Shown here: positions 1 to 9,339 of the stretch, one piece after another
Position numbering within the stretch: position 1 is the first letter of the stretch
Layout: every line of letters starts with the position of its first letter
Translations under genes and position numbers: made by a program
NCBI GenBank assembly: GCA_021413845.1
Contig: JAIOPP010000001.1
Span: 1-64,000, forward strand
From: Planctomycetia bacterium
Lineage (GTDB): Bacteria > Planctomycetota > Planctomycetia > Pirellulales > PNKZ01
Length of the DNA stretch: 64,000 nt
Reading direction: 5' to 3'
Notes under the pieces: generated by a model
Databases searched by the model: none
What the model saw: only the letters and a program-made list of their open reading frames with translations
Told to the model about the DNA's origin: nothing

Positions 1-3000
1 GCAAGTTGCCGTCGGCGACCGCGGTGACCACTTTCACGATTCCGCGCACCTGATCGGTGAGGTTCGACGCCATGAAGTTGACGTTATCGGTGAGATCTTT
101 CCAGGTGCCACCGACGCCGGACACCTGCGCCTGCCCGCCGAGTTTCCCTTCGGTGCCCACTTCGCGCGCCACTCGCGTTACTTCCGAAGCGAACGCATTG
201 AGCTGATCGACCATCGTGTTGATCGTATTCTTCAGCTCGAGGATTTCACCCTTCACGTCGACCGTAATCTTGCGCGACAAGTCGCCGCGCGCCACGGCCG
301 TGGTTACTTCGGCGATATTGCGCACCTGGGCCGTGAGGTTCGAGCCCATCGTATTGACGGAGTCGGTCAGATCTTTCCACGTACCGGCCACGCCCGGCAC
401 CACGGCTTGCACGCCGAGCCGGCCTTCGGTGCCGACTTCGCGCGCCACGCGCGTTACTTCGGAGGCGAACGAGCGCAACTGCTCGACCATCGTATTGATG
501 GTTTCCTTGAGTTGCAGAATTTCCCCGCGCACGTCGACCGTGATCTTCTTCGACAAGTCGCCGTTCGCCACCGCGATCGTCACGTCGGCGATGTTGCGCA
601 CCTGGCTCGTGAGGTTGTTCGCCATCGAGTTGACGTTGTCGGTGAGATCCTTCCAGGTCCCTGCCACGCCCGGCACGGCCGCCTGTCCGCCGAGCTTGCC
701 GTCGGTGCCGACTTCGCGCGCCACGCGCGTCACTTCCGACGCGAACGCACCGAGCTGCTCGACCATCGTGTTCATGGTCTCTTTGAGCTGGAGAATCTCT
801 CCCTTCACGTCGACCGTGATCTTGCGCGACAAATCGCCGCGCGCGATAGCCGTGGCGACGTCGGCGATGTTGCGGACCTGCCCGGTCAAGTTCGAGGCCA
901 TCGAGTTGACGTTGTCGGTCAAGTCTTTCCAGGTACCGGCGACTCCCGGCACTTGCGCCTGTCCGCCGAGCTTGCCGTCGGTGCCGACTTCGCGCGCCAC
1001 GCGCGTCACTTCCGACGCGAACGCCCGCAACTGCTCGACCATCGTGTTCATGGTCTCTTTGAGTTCGAGGATTTCCCCGCGCACGTCGACCGTGATCTTC
1101 TTCGACAAGTCTCCGTTCGCCACCGCGATCGTCACTTCGGCGATGTTGCGCACTTGCGACGTGAGGTTCGAGGCCATCGAATTGACGTTTTCGGTCAAGT
1201 CCTTCCAGGTGCCGGCGACCCCTTCGACCGCCGCCTGCCCGCCGAGCTTCCCTTCGGTGCCGACTTCGCGCGCCACACGGCTCACTTCGGACGCAAACCC
1301 GTTGAGCTGATCGACCATCGTATTGATGGTCTCTTTGAGTTGCAGAATTTCGCCGCGCACGCCGACCGTGATCTTCTTCGACAAGTCTCCGTTGGCGACG
1401 GCGGTCGTCACTTCGGCGATGTTGCGCACCTGGCCCGTCAGGTTCGACGCCATGAAGTTGACGTTGTCCGTGAGATCTTTCCACGTACCGGCGACGCCCG
1501 GCACCTGCGCCTGCCCGCCGAGCTTTCCTTCGGTGCCGACTTCGCGCGCCACGCGGCTTACTTCGCCGGCGAAGGCGTTGAGCTGATCGACCATCGTGTT
1601 GATCGTGTTCTTCAGCGCGAGGATTTCTCCCTTTACGTCGACCGTGATCTTGCGCGAAAGATCTCCCTTCGCCACGGCCGTCGTCACTTCGGCGATGTTG
1701 CGCACCTGGCCCGTCAGGTTGTTCGCCATCGAGTTGACGTTGTCGGTGAGATCTTTCCAGGTACCGGCCACGCCCGGCACTTGCGCTTGTCCGCCGAGCT
1801 TGCCGTCGGTGCCGACTTCGCGCGCCACGCGCGTCACTTCGCCGGCGAACGAGTTGAGCTGATCGACCATCGTATTGAGCGTGTTCTTCAGTTCGAGGAT
1901 TTCACCCTTCACGTCGACCGTGATCTTCTTCGACAAGTCGCCGTTGGCGACCGCCGTGGCGACGTCGGAGATGTTGCGGACCTGACCGGTGAGGTTCGAC
2001 GCCATCGAGTTGACGTTGTCGGTCAAGTCTTTCCACGTACCGGCGACTCCGAGTTTTCCTTCGGTGCCGACTTCGCGCGCCACGCGGCTCACTTCGCCGG
2101 CGAAGGCGTTGAGCTGATCGACCATCGTGTTGATCGTGTTCTTCAACTCGAGAATCTCGCCGCGCACCGCGACCGTGATCTTCTTCGACAGGTTGCCGTT
2201 CGCCACGGCAGTCGTCACTTCGGCGATGTTACGGACTTGCGACGTCAGGTTCGTCGCCATCGCGTTCACGGAGTCGGTCAGATCTTTCCAGGTTCCGGCG
2301 ACGCCGCGCACTTCGGCCTGCCCGCCGAGTTCTCCTTCGGTGCCGACTTCGCGCGCCACGCGCGTCACTTCCGACGCAAATCCGTTGAGCTGATCGACCA
2401 TCGTGTTGATCGTATTCTTCAACTCGAGGATTTCTCCGCGCACGTCGACCGTGATCTTCTTCGACAAGTCTCCGTTGGCGACGGCCGTCGTCACTTCGGC
2501 GATGTTGCGCACCTGGCCCGTCAGGTTCGACGCCATGAAATTGACGTTGTCCGTGAGATCTTTCCACGTACCGGCGACGCCCGGCACCTGCGCCTGCCCG
2601 CCGAGCTTTCCTTCGGTGCCGACTTCGCGCGCCACGCGCGTCACTTCCGACGCAAACCCGTTGAGCTGATCGAGCATCGTATTGATCGTGTTCTTCAGCG
2701 CCAGGATTTCACCCTTCACGTCGACCGTGATCTTGCGCGAAAGATCTCCCTTCGCCACGGCCGTCGTCACTTCGGCGATATTGCGCACCTGGGCCGTGAG
2801 GTTCGAGGCCATCGAGTTCACCGAGTCGGTGAGATCTTTCCAGGTGCCTGCCACGCCCGGCACGGCCGCTTGTCCGCCGAGTTTTCCTTCGGTGCCGACT
2901 TCGCGCGCCACGCGCGTCACTTCCGAGGAGAAGCCGTTGAGCTGGTCGACCATCGTATTGATGGTCTCTTTCAATTCGAGGATTTCACCCTTCACGTCGA

Positions 3001-4027
3001 CCGTGATCTTGCGCGACAAGTCGCCGCGCGCCACGGCCGTCGTCACGGCCGCGATATTGCGCACCTGGGCCGTGAGGTTCGAGGCCATTGCGTTCACGGA
3101 GTCGGTCAGATCTTTCCACGTACCGCCGACTCCCGGCACCACGGCTTGTCCGCCGAGGCGACCTTCGGTGCCGACTTCGCGCGCCACGCGCGTTACTTCC
3201 GACGCGAACGAGCGCAATTGATCGACCATCGTATTGATGGCCTCTTTCAGTTGCAAAATTTCCCCGCGCACGTCGACCGTGATCTTCTTCGACAAGTCGC
3301 CGTTCGCCACCGCGATCGTCACGTCGGCGATGTTGCGCACTTGGGCCGTGAGGTTGCCGGCCATCTGGTTGACCGACTCGGTGAGGTCTTTCCACACGCC
3401 CGACACGCCGCGCACTTGCGCTTGTCCGCCGAGCTTTCCTTCGGTGCCGACTTCGCGCGCCACGCGCGTCACTTCCGACGTGAACACCGAGAGCTGCTCG
3501 ATCATCGTATTGACGAGCTTCGCCGAGCGCAAGAATTCTCCCTTCAGCGCGCGACCGTCGACTTCCAATTCCATCGACTGACTCAGATCCCCTTTCGCCA
3601 CGGCGCCGATCGCGCGGGCCACGTCGGAAGTCGGGCGCACCAAGTCGTCGAGCAGCGTGTTGATCGATTCGGTTTTCGCAGCCCAACCGCCGATCGCTCC
3701 CGGCAGCGTCATGCGCTGCTTGAGCCGTCCTTCCTTGCCGACGGAAACGCTTAAGCGCTTGATCTCGTTCGAGATCTGTTCTTCGTGGTCGATCGTTTGG
3801 TTGAATGCTTCGGCGATGCGCCCGTCGATGCCGAGCCAATTGCCGGGCAGGCGGACGGAGAAGTTGCCGTCGCGAAAGGCCATGATCGCCGTAAGAACTT
3901 GCCGCGAACGCTGTTCGGCGGAGTCGTGCAAGGCGGACGCTTTGTCCGTGTGTTCCGAAGAATCGTTGTCGAGCGTCACGCTCGGAGCCATGCCGGCGCG
4001 GTAACCGGATTTCGTCTCTTCGGTCAT
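1..4027 (-). CDS. Poly-HAMP signalling protein (N-terminal part; runs off the window)
   Basis: The minus-strand frame is open from an ATG at 4027 to the window edge (1342 codons), so the C-terminus is missing. The protein starts [12 protein letters not shown]. About 130 divergent residues are followed by HAMP-like units, each carrying [26 protein letters not shown], [12 protein letters not shown], [11 protein letters not shown] and [17 protein letters not shown]. Poly-HAMP arrays of this kind belong to group III (Nik1-like) hybrid histidine kinases, where they are followed by GAF, HisKA, HATPase and receiver domains; those parts would lie outside the window and were not seen. No membrane segment is visible in the N-terminus, so a cytoplasmic protein is likely. 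The first residues contain no HKD or PAS signature. The family call is firm, but kinase activity is inferred from family architecture. Confidence 0.88.
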   Translation of the reverse strand, partial: MTEETKSGYRAGMAPSVTLDNDSSEHTDKASALHDSAEQRSRQVLTAIMAFRDGNFSVRLPGNWLGIDGRIAEAFNQTIDHEEQISNEIKRLSVSVGKEGRLKQRMTLPGAIGGWAAKTESINTLLDDLVRPTSDVARAIGAVAKGDLSQSMELEVDGRALKGEFLRSAKLVNTMIEQLSVFTSEVTRVAREVGTEGKLGGQAQVRGVSGVWKDLTESVNQMAGNLTAQVRNIADVTIAVANGDLSKKITVDVRGEILQLKEAINTMVDQLRSFASEVTRVAREVGTEGRLGGQAVVPGVGGTWKDLTDSVNAMASNLTAQVRNIAAVTTAVARGDLSRKITVDVKGEILELKETINTMVDQLNGFSSEVTRVAREVGTEGKLGGQAAVPGVAGTWKDLTDSVNSMASNLTAQVRNIAEVTTAVAKGDLSRKITVDVKGEILALKNTINTMLDQLNGFASEVTRVAREVGTEGKLGGQAQVPGVAGTWKDLTDNVNFMASNLTGQVRNIAEVTTAVANGDLSKKITVDVRGEILELKNTINTMVDQLNGFASEVTRVAREVGTEGELGGQAEVRGVAGTWKDLTDSVNAMATNLTSQVRNIAEVTTAVANGNLSKKITVAVRGEILELKNTINTMVDQLNAFAGEVSRVAREVGTEGKLGVAGTWKDLTDNVNSMASNLTGQVRNISDVATAVANGDLSKKITVDVKGEILELKNTLNTMVDQLNSFAGEVTRVAREVGTDGKLGGQAQVPGVAGTWKDLTDNVNSMANNLTGQVRNIAEVTTAVAKGDLSRKITVDVKGEILALKNTINTMVDQLNAFAGEVSRVAREVGTEGKLGGQAQVPGVAGTWKDLTDNVNFMASNLTGQVRNIAEVTTAVANGDLSKKITVGVRGEILQLKETINTMVDQLNGFASEVSRVAREVGTEGKLGGQAAVEGVAGTWKDLTENVNSMASNLTSQVRNIAEVTIAVANGDLSKKITVDVRGEILELKETMNTMVEQLRAFASEVTRVAREVGTDGKLGGQAQVPGVAGTWKDLTDNVNSMASNLTGQVRNIADVATAIARGDLSRKITVDVKGEILQLKETMNTMVEQLGAFASEVTRVAREVGTDGKLGGQAAVPGVAGTWKDLTDNVNSMANNLTSQVRNIADVTIAVANGDLSKKITVDVRGEILQLKETINTMVEQLRSFASEVTRVAREVGTEGRLGVQAVVPGVAGTWKDLTDSVNTMGSNLTAQVRNIAEVTTAVARGDLSRKITVDVKGEILELKNTINTMVDQLNAFASEVTRVAREVGTEGKLGGQAQVSGVGGTWKDLTDNVNFMASNLTDQVRGIVKVVTAVADGNL
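207..3510 (-). repeat. Tandem 276-bp repeats encoding 92-residue HAMP units
   Basis: The DNA coding for the TMVDQL box recurs at about 208, 484, 760, 1036, 1312, 1588, 1864, 2119, 2395, 2671, 2947, 3223 and 3499. Spacing is exactly 276 bp except between 1864 and 2119, where it is 255 bp (seven codons missing in frame). That gives twelve complete units plus partial ones. Similarity between units is very high, which suggests recent duplication or ongoing homogenisation. It also creates long spurious ORFs on the opposite strand. Confidence 0.9.
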
Positions 4028-4521
4028 AATGTCACACCTGGTGTCGACGTCGGATCAAGCGACTCGGTACAGCACATCATCTCGAATGATTCGTATGCAA
4101 TTTGCCCAGACCTTAGACCCGGCTGGAAACCTTCTCCATTCGCTTTAAATGTCGTAGCCGGCAGGATCCCTGTTTCCGGCAACCTTCATTTCCGGAATAT
4201 AGCCGCAAGCGCCAGAAGAATTCAAATCTCTCCGGTGAATTCAAGTCCGTCGTACGGCGTCGGATGCAGCTAGCGGCGCGCGTCGAGTGTCGATCTTCCT
4301 ATGTGGGAAGACGCACGAAGAGGAAGCACTTTGAGCCGATTGCCGTGGTCCGATTGCACGACATTCAGCGGTAGAATTGCTCGCGACGGGTTCCGGATTT
4401 TCGCTGGAAATCCGGCGTCGAATCCGGTCGTTCGGCTTAGGGCGATTACACTCGGTGGCGAACTTACGCCACGGCCTGATCGGAGGTAGAAACCGTACGC
4501 GATCGGATCCGGAATCGGGGG
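4028..4521. other. Intergenic region with no recognised gene
   Basis: This stretch of 494 bp lies upstream of the poly-HAMP gene and downstream of the hydrolase gene, both on the minus strand. I see no tRNA, no convincing coding frame and no strong hairpin. It presumably holds the promoter of the HAMP gene near 4028-4120, but no clear -10/-35 pair stands out. Confidence 0.5.
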
Positions 4522-5796
4522 CTATTGCGACTTCTCGAGGAGCGCTTGGAGTTTCGGAATCCTGACTCCCGCTTCCTTCCCGGCTGCGGAGTCGGGACTG
4601 TCGTCCTGAACTTGCTGCCAGAGCTCGATCGCTTTGCGGAGCATGCCGCCCCGCTGCGCTTCATACTGAGCCGGCAGCGCGCCTGAGCCGTAGCCATCGA
4701 TCGAGCGCGCTTCGGCCGCTAAGTAGCGGCGCTGCTCGGCGATGTCGTCGGCTTCCCAAGGACGTTCGGCGCGCGCTTCGTATTCGCCGAGCACGGTGAG
4801 CGCCGCATCGGCCGCGGCGACGTCGGGCCAACGGGTCGCGATCCCTTGAAGTTGCATCAGACCCGAGTAGACGGTTGCCGGCTTCTGCAATCGGAGCTTG
4901 GCTTCCTTGAGAAGCGCGTCGGCCCATTCGCTCCGGCTCGGAACATCGCTGCCGCCGATGCGCATCGCCGGCCATTGCGTAGCCTTGCGCTTGCGGTCGA
5001 CGGCTCCTTCTTCGAGCCACGCGAAGACCGGTGCGAGGGTTTGTCCGTCGGGGATGCCGTGCCCGAGGCCGGCTACCGTCCAACGCTTGGTGCGCACTCC
5101 GACGTCGGTGAACATCGGCTCGCGCAAGCGTTCGAGCTCGGCGCGGTTGAAGTCTTGCTCGCCCGTCACCAATGCGACACTGATGCGATCGGAGGCGCGC
5201 TGCCGTAGCCACGACTCTTCGCGCAACTTCTCGGCCCCGCATACCGGGATCACGCCGCCGAAGTATTCGGGGAGCCCGAACACGATGCCGCAGGCGATCC
5301 GCGAACCGCCCGAGAAGCCGCCGAGGTAAGTTCGGTCGGGATCGATCTTCTGGCGGCGCGCTATGTCGTCGATCACGTCTAGCACGATGCGCGCGCGGCG
5401 CGGCGCCGGGCAATTGTTTCCCGCGCCGAACGGGCTCGCGAAAATGACCCCTGCCTTCCGGCAGACCGTTTGCCATTGGCTCCAACCCGCGGGCGTGTCG
5501 CCGGCGGAAATGAACAGCACCACCGGCGCCGGTTTGCGACGATCGAGGTTTTCCGGAACGAAGAGTTCGTATCGCTGCTCCGTCGAATCGTAGCCCGCAA
5601 GCCAAGCCGCCGGCGGTTGCGCGGGGCTCTGGTTCGCGACGGCGAAAATCCAGTCGAGCCGCGTCGGTGCCGCGACTTTCACTTGCGCGTGGTAGCCGAC
5701 GAGCGCTTCGGCTGCGCGTGCCGTAAGTGGAAAGGCAGTTTGCAGAGCGGCGCAAAGCACGACGGAAAGGATGCAAGTTTTCGTCACGATGAACAC
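4522..5796 (-). CDS. Secreted alpha/beta hydrolase (PHB-depolymerase/esterase-like)
   Basis: A 424-residue protein with a signal peptide (MFIVTKTCILSVVLCAALQTAF, cleaved around ARAAEA). Residues 90-260 form an esterase-like alpha/beta-hydrolase core: PVVLFISAGD near the oxyanion region, GNNCPAPRR, then the nucleophile elbow GGFSGGSR (GxSxG) near residue 170 and the likely catalytic His in GLGHGIPDG near residue 250. Such proteins (PHB depolymerase or feruloyl esterase class) hydrolyse ester bonds in polymers, but the substrate here cannot be read from sequence. The C-terminal 150 residues are helical and TPR-like. The start is a GTG at 5796 giving a complete signal peptide; no Shine-Dalgarno is visible, and an in-frame GTG three codons downstream is an alternative. 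Confidence 0.78.
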   Translation of the reverse strand: MFIVTKTCILSVVLCAALQTAFPLTARAAEALVGYHAQVKVAAPTRLDWIFAVANQSPAQPPAAWLAGYDSTEQRYELFVPENLDRRKPAPVVLFISAGDTPAGWSQWQTVCRKAGVIFASPFGAGNNCPAPRRARIVLDVIDDIARRQKIDPDRTYLGGFSGGSRIACGIVFGLPEYFGGVIPVCGAEKLREESWLRQRASDRISVALVTGEQDFNRAELERLREPMFTDVGVRTKRWTVAGLGHGIPDGQTLAPVFAWLEEGAVDRKRKATQWPAMRIGGSDVPSRSEWADALLKEAKLRLQKPATVYSGLMQLQGIATRWPDVAAADAALTVLGEYEARAERPWEADDIAEQRRYLAAEARSIDGYGSGALPAQYEAQRGGMLRKAIELWQQVQDDSPDSAAGKEAGVRIPKLQALLEKSQ

Positions 5797-5931
5797 TTCG
5801 GGCTAAGTGAACGAAGTCTGCGGCGCATCTTCACACGAGGAAGAGGCTGCGACGTTTCGAGGATCTTCGCCGTTATCGTAACAGGACGAAAATCACATGC
5901 ACTACCCGAACGGCATCCGGCTAAGAGAAAA

Positions 5932-6696
5932 TCAGGCGGCAGCCGACCGATCGAGATCGGCACGATCGATTTTCGTGCGGCTAGGGCGTGCGAGAGGAGC
6001 TTGCGGCCGGCTTTCTTGATAGGCCGTCGTAGCGACGTTGGGGTGCGCGAGTTGCTCGGCCGCTTCGGTGAGTCGGTCCATTTCGCGTTGCACGTGTTCT
6101 TCGATCGCCGCCATTTCTTCGCGCGACGCGCCGCGCGGAACCGGAATCGGCTCGCCGGTAATCAGATAAACGGTCGAGAACGGCTTCGGGATCGAAAGGT
6201 TCGTCCAACTTCCCGGGATCTTCCAGTCGCGCGTGGCGGCGAAACCGCAAGGGACGATCGGCCGACCGGTATGTGATGCTAAAAACACCATGCCGGCTTT
6301 CGTGCGTCGTCGCGGGCCGCGCGGGCCGTCGGGGGTCATCACGATGTTGCGATCGTCGGGCAAGTCGATCATCTCGCGCATCGCCGACGCCCCGGCCCGG
6401 CTGCTCGAGCCGCGCACCAGACCGATGTCGCACATGCTCAGTCCTGAAGCCAAGAGCGAGCCGTCTTGGTGTTTGCTGACGAGCGCGACGGTTCGCTTAT
6501 GTCGGCCGGCGAAGATCGGATATGCAGCGACATCGTGCCACACGCTGTAGATCACGGCCGGGCCGTCGCCGTGATAGGGATTGACGCTCGGATCGGCTTC
6601 GAGGAAGTGCATGCGCAGCGTACGAAACAATGTGCGACAAACAGCGACCGCGCAGCGGGCCATGATGCGATTGACCCGCGGGCTGTGGATTTTCAT
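5932..6696 (-). CDS. DUF374 family lysophospholipid acyltransferase-like protein
   Basis: The family pattern is clear: YSVWHDVAAYPIF (conserved WH block), VALVSKHQDGSLLA, GSSSRAGASAMREM, TPDGPRGPRRRTKAGMVFLA and SHTGRPIVPCGF. DUF374 proteins belong to the LPLAT acyltransferase superfamily and are thought to acylate membrane lipids or lipid A-like acceptors. I place the start at the ATG at 6696 (MKIHSPRVN), giving 254 residues, because DUF374 homology begins just after it. The frame stays open to an ATG at 6858, but that extra stretch is rich in Arg/His and looks non-coding. The last 40 residues are low-complexity (Ala/Arg/Pro). It lies 135 bp upstream of the hydrolase gene on the same strand; co-transcription is possible but not shown. 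Confidence 0.75.
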   Translation of the reverse strand: MKIHSPRVNRIMARCAVAVCRTLFRTLRMHFLEADPSVNPYHGDGPAVIYSVWHDVAAYPIFAGRHKRTVALVSKHQDGSLLASGLSMCDIGLVRGSSSRAGASAMREMIDLPDDRNIVMTPDGPRGPRRRTKAGMVFLASHTGRPIVPCGFAATRDWKIPGSWTNLSIPKPFSTVYLITGEPIPVPRGASREEMAAIEEHVQREMDRLTEAAEQLAHPNVATTAYQESRPQAPLARPSRTKIDRADLDRSAAA

Positions 6697-7033
6697 AAGA
6701 GGCCGATGCGCAGAGTGGCGAATGCAGAGGAGCAAGTGCGATGTTGTGTGTGGGCGGAAAGAGATCGCGAGCGCCGCCACGCCTGTAGTCTTTTTCCGGA
6801 CGACGATGTACCCGGTTCTGCGCGCGGCGTCTATGTCGAATCGCGCCGCCCGCGGCATTCTCGGCCGCCCGGCGCAGGGGCAAAATTAGATTTCTCGGGG
6901 AATTGGCGGTCGAGACTTACGCGAGTTATGATCGTCGCATCAGTTGCAGCCGATTCATCCTCGGCGGACTTTCGCCCCGCTTGGCCTCACGTAAACTACG
7001 CCCCACGTAAATGGACCGCTTAAGGATCTGAGA

Positions 7034-8470
7034 ATGCTTTCGTCGAACTCTACGCTTCGCCGTCTTTGGCTCGCCGCTTCCGGTTGCTTGCTCTTGGCGA
7101 GCGTCGTCGCACACGCTCAACAGGCTGAAAAGAAACCGGTCGTGAAAGCGGCGGCTTCGAAGCCAGCCGCCTCGAAAGTGGCAGCTTCGAAGCTGAAGCA
7201 AATGAAAGACGTTCCCTATCCGCCGACGCTTCCCGGCGGCGTCTCGAGCGTTACCGAGACGTCGGCCGATTTTCTGAAGCGGCCGGAGTCGATGTCGAGT
7301 GAAGTCGAAACGGCAACCACTCCGCCGACGGTCGACTTCGCTTACTACCCGGGCCAGAACTACCTCGGCGATCCGTGGTCGAACTGGGGCGACAGCATCG
7401 CGGTCGGCGACAAATACTATGCCTCGATCGGCGACCATGCTTCGCCGACCGGCAACGCCTTCATCTACGAATACGATCCGGCGGCGAAGACCTTTCGCAA
7501 AATCTTCGAAGTGAAGGAGACGCTCAAGGTGCCGGAGGGGAAGTATGCGCCCGGCAAGATTCATAGCCGGCTCGATCTCGGGAGCGACGGCAAGATTTAC
7601 TTCTCGACGCACCGCGGCTCGCCGAAGACCGCCGCCGACGCCTACGACTACCGCGGCGATTGCATCTTCCGCACCGATCCGAAAACCGGCACGACCGAGA
7701 TCGTCGTCGAAGGGGCCGTCGCGAAGCATTCGATTCCGACGAGCGTGCTGGATCCCGAGCGTTTGATTTTCTACGGCGGCACGGCGCACGGCGTCGATGC
7801 GCCGGCGAAAGGGATCCAGTTCGTCGCCTACGATTGCAAGAATAACAAGCTGCTGCAAACGAACGGCGACGGTCCGCCGCGCTATTTGCTGTTCGCTAAG
7901 TCGACCGGCTGCGTGTACTACGTTCCCGCGTCGAACGACGCCGGCCGGCTGGTGCGCTTCGATCCGAAAGTCGGCGGCGCTCCGGTGGCGATCGACGCCG
8001 TGTTGGGCGTCCGTGCCGCGACCCAAGAGACCCCGCAAGGGAAGATCTACACCGCTTCGACCGGCCAAGGCAAAGGGGATGCGATGCTCTGGTCGTTCGA
8101 CGTAAAGACCGAAAAGGTCGAGCAACTCGGCAACGGCGCGGTCGGCTCGCAAGCCTACATCGCGTCGATGGATGCCGACCCGACGGGCCGTTACGTCTAC
8201 TACGTGCCGGGTGCGCATGGGGGCAGCGAGCAAGACGGCTCGGCGGTCGTGCAGTTCGACACCGAGACGCGGCGCAAGAAAGTGATCGCCTTCCTGAATC
8301 CCGTGTTCCAAGGGAAGTACGGTGTCTCGCTGAAGGGAACCTACAGCACGGCCTTGGACCCCAAGGGAGAGAAACTTTTCATCACCTGGAACGCGAGCCG
8401 CGAGACGACGCCGTGGGACTGCTGTGCGCTGACGGTGGTGCATATTCCGGCGAGTGAGAGGAAGCCGTAG
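7034..8470 (+). CDS. Secreted beta-propeller protein of unknown function
   Basis: 478 residues. A signal peptide (RRLWLAASGCLLLASVVAHAQQ) is followed by a Lys/Ala-rich spacer (residues 30-57) and a domain of repeated beta blades, for example NAFIYEYDPAAKTFRKIF, GDCIFRTDPKTGTTEIV, GRLVRFDPKVGG, AMLWSFDVKTEKVEQL and SAVVQFDTETRRKKVI. The pattern of a dipeptide, DPxTG and a turn is that of a six- or seven-bladed propeller of SMP-30/YVTN type. No catalytic residues can be named. A TAAACT sequence at 6992-6997 could be the -10 element. The downstream DUF1080 gene follows after 60 bp that hold a heptamer repeat, so the two may be co-transcribed. Confidence 0.7.
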   Translation: MLSSNSTLRRLWLAASGCLLLASVVAHAQQAEKKPVVKAAASKPAASKVAASKLKQMKDVPYPPTLPGGVSSVTETSADFLKRPESMSSEVETATTPPTVDFAYYPGQNYLGDPWSNWGDSIAVGDKYYASIGDHASPTGNAFIYEYDPAAKTFRKIFEVKETLKVPEGKYAPGKIHSRLDLGSDGKIYFSTHRGSPKTAADAYDYRGDCIFRTDPKTGTTEIVVEGAVAKHSIPTSVLDPERLIFYGGTAHGVDAPAKGIQFVAYDCKNNKLLQTNGDGPPRYLLFAKSTGCVYYVPASNDAGRLVRFDPKVGGAPVAIDAVLGVRAATQETPQGKIYTASTGQGKGDAMLWSFDVKTEKVEQLGNGAVGSQAYIASMDADPTGRYVYYVPGAHGGSEQDGSAVVQFDTETRRKKVIAFLNPVFQGKYGVSLKGTYSTALDPKGEKLFITWNASRETTPWDCCALTVVHIPASERKP

Positions 8471-8477
8471 GGGGCAG

Positions 8478-8512
8478 TGGTCGGTGTTCGGTGGTCAGTG
8501 GTCAGTGGTCAG
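8478..8512 (+). repeat. Five tandem heptamers (TGGTCAG type)
   Basis: Units are TGGTCGG, TGTTCGG and three exact TGGTCAG copies, directly after the stop codon of the beta-propeller gene and 18 bp before the ATG of the DUF1080 gene. The array is non-coding if translation starts at 8531. Confidence 0.85.
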
Positions 8513-8530
8513 TTTGTTGGAGTTACTGTG

Positions 8531-9178
8531 ATGCGAATTCTGGTTGGGATTTTGTTGTTGAGTTTGTTCGTTTCGGTGGCCGTTGCTGCTGAGCCCGAGG
8601 CGGGGTTTGTCTCGCTCTTCGACGGCAAGTCGCTCGCCGGATGGACGACGGCGCCGGGAGCTTACGCGGTCGAAGACGGCGCGATCGTCTGCGTGGCCGG
8701 GAGCAAGGGGAACTTGCTGAGCGAGCGCGAGTACGCCGATTTCGTGATCCGCTTCGACTTCAAACTTTCGCCCGGCGCGAACAACGGCCTTGCCATTCGC
8801 TCGCCGCTGAAGCAGACGGGCAACTTGCATGTCGAAGGGATCGAGCTCCAAATCCTCGACAACTCGGCCGAGAAATACAAAACGATCAAGCCGTATCAAT
8901 ACAACGGCTCCGTCTACGGCATCGTCGCGGCGAAGCAAGCAGGCTTGAAGCCGGTCGGCGAGTGGAACTCGCAAGAGGTCCACGTCGAAGGACGCCACAT
9001 CAAGATCACGCTCAACGGCACGGTGATCGTCGACGCCGATCTCGACAAAGCGAGCACGCCCACCACGCTCGACGGCGTCGTGCATCCGGGCCTAGCCCGC
9101 CCGAAAGGCCATCTCGGCTTCCTCGGCCACGGCGACCGGATCGACGTGCGCAACATCCGAATTAAGGAATTAAAGTAG
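8531..9178 (+). CDS. DUF1080 (3-keto-disaccharide hydrolase-like) secreted protein
   Basis: 215 residues from the ATG at 8531 (MRILVGILLLSLFVSVAVAAEP, a clean signal peptide). The frame is open 18 codons further upstream, but that part only translates the heptamer repeat and is discarded. The mature part is one LamG-like jelly-roll typical of DUF1080: GFVSLFDGKSLAGWT, IVCVAGSKGNLLSEREYADFVI, FDFKLSPGANNGLAIRSP, VEGIELQILDN, YNGSVYGIVAAK, EWNSQEVHVEGRHIKITLNG, and GHLGFLGHGDRIDVRNIRIKEL. Members act as 3-keto-disaccharide hydrolases or sugar-binding modules and are heavily expanded in planctomycetes. The actual substrate is unknown. The stop codon lies inside a dispersed repeat (9171-9205). 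Confidence 0.85.
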   Translation: MRILVGILLLSLFVSVAVAAEPEAGFVSLFDGKSLAGWTTAPGAYAVEDGAIVCVAGSKGNLLSEREYADFVIRFDFKLSPGANNGLAIRSPLKQTGNLHVEGIELQILDNSAEKYKTIKPYQYNGSVYGIVAAKQAGLKPVGEWNSQEVHVEGRHIKITLNGTVIVDADLDKASTPTTLDGVVHPGLARPKGHLGFLGHGDRIDVRNIRIKELK

Positions 9179-9205
9179 TAGGCACGTTCCACGTACCGTA
9201 ACCAC
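9171..9205 (+). repeat. Dispersed palindromic (REP-like) repeat, copy 1
   Basis: A 35-bp block identical at 34 of 35 positions to 33197-33231. Its core GGCACG-TTCCA-CGTACC is an imperfect hairpin. It overlaps the last Lys codon and TAG stop of the DUF1080 gene. Confidence 0.8.
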
Positions 9206-9282
9206 TTCCGCAACGAAGCTGTCGACGCATCACGCTTCGTTTCCTTGGCGGAACGCGATGCTTTAACAAGCTGCGTCGTGAC

Positions 9283-9302
9283 CGGCCGGCTTACACCGGC
9301 CG
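9283..9302. terminator. GC-rich hairpin between convergent genes
   Basis: CGGCCGG (9283-9289) and CCGGCCG (9296-9302) are perfect inverted arms around a 6-nt loop, sitting between the convergent DUF1080 and transglutaminase-like genes. There is no T tract, so it is either a factor-aided bidirectional terminator or a second REP-type sequence. Confidence 0.4.
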
Positions 9303-9339
9303 CTCGCCCGGAGAGTGTCGCTTCATCGAACGTGCTTCG

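Noticed and set aside
216-1310. Other long plus and minus frames inside the HAMP repeats
   Set aside because: Their products repeat every 92 residues with Arg/Ser-rich composition and no homology; they are alternate frames of the tandem DNA repeats.
207-3510. CRISPR-like regular repeats
   Set aside because: Period is 276 bp, units are coding and have no unique spacers; there are no cas genes.
407-3754. Plus-strand open frame of 1115 codons opposite the poly-HAMP gene
   Set aside because: It is a repeat-driven antisense shadow. The minus strand gives a clean poly-HAMP protein, while this frame yields a His/Arg/Asp-rich sequence without any domain.
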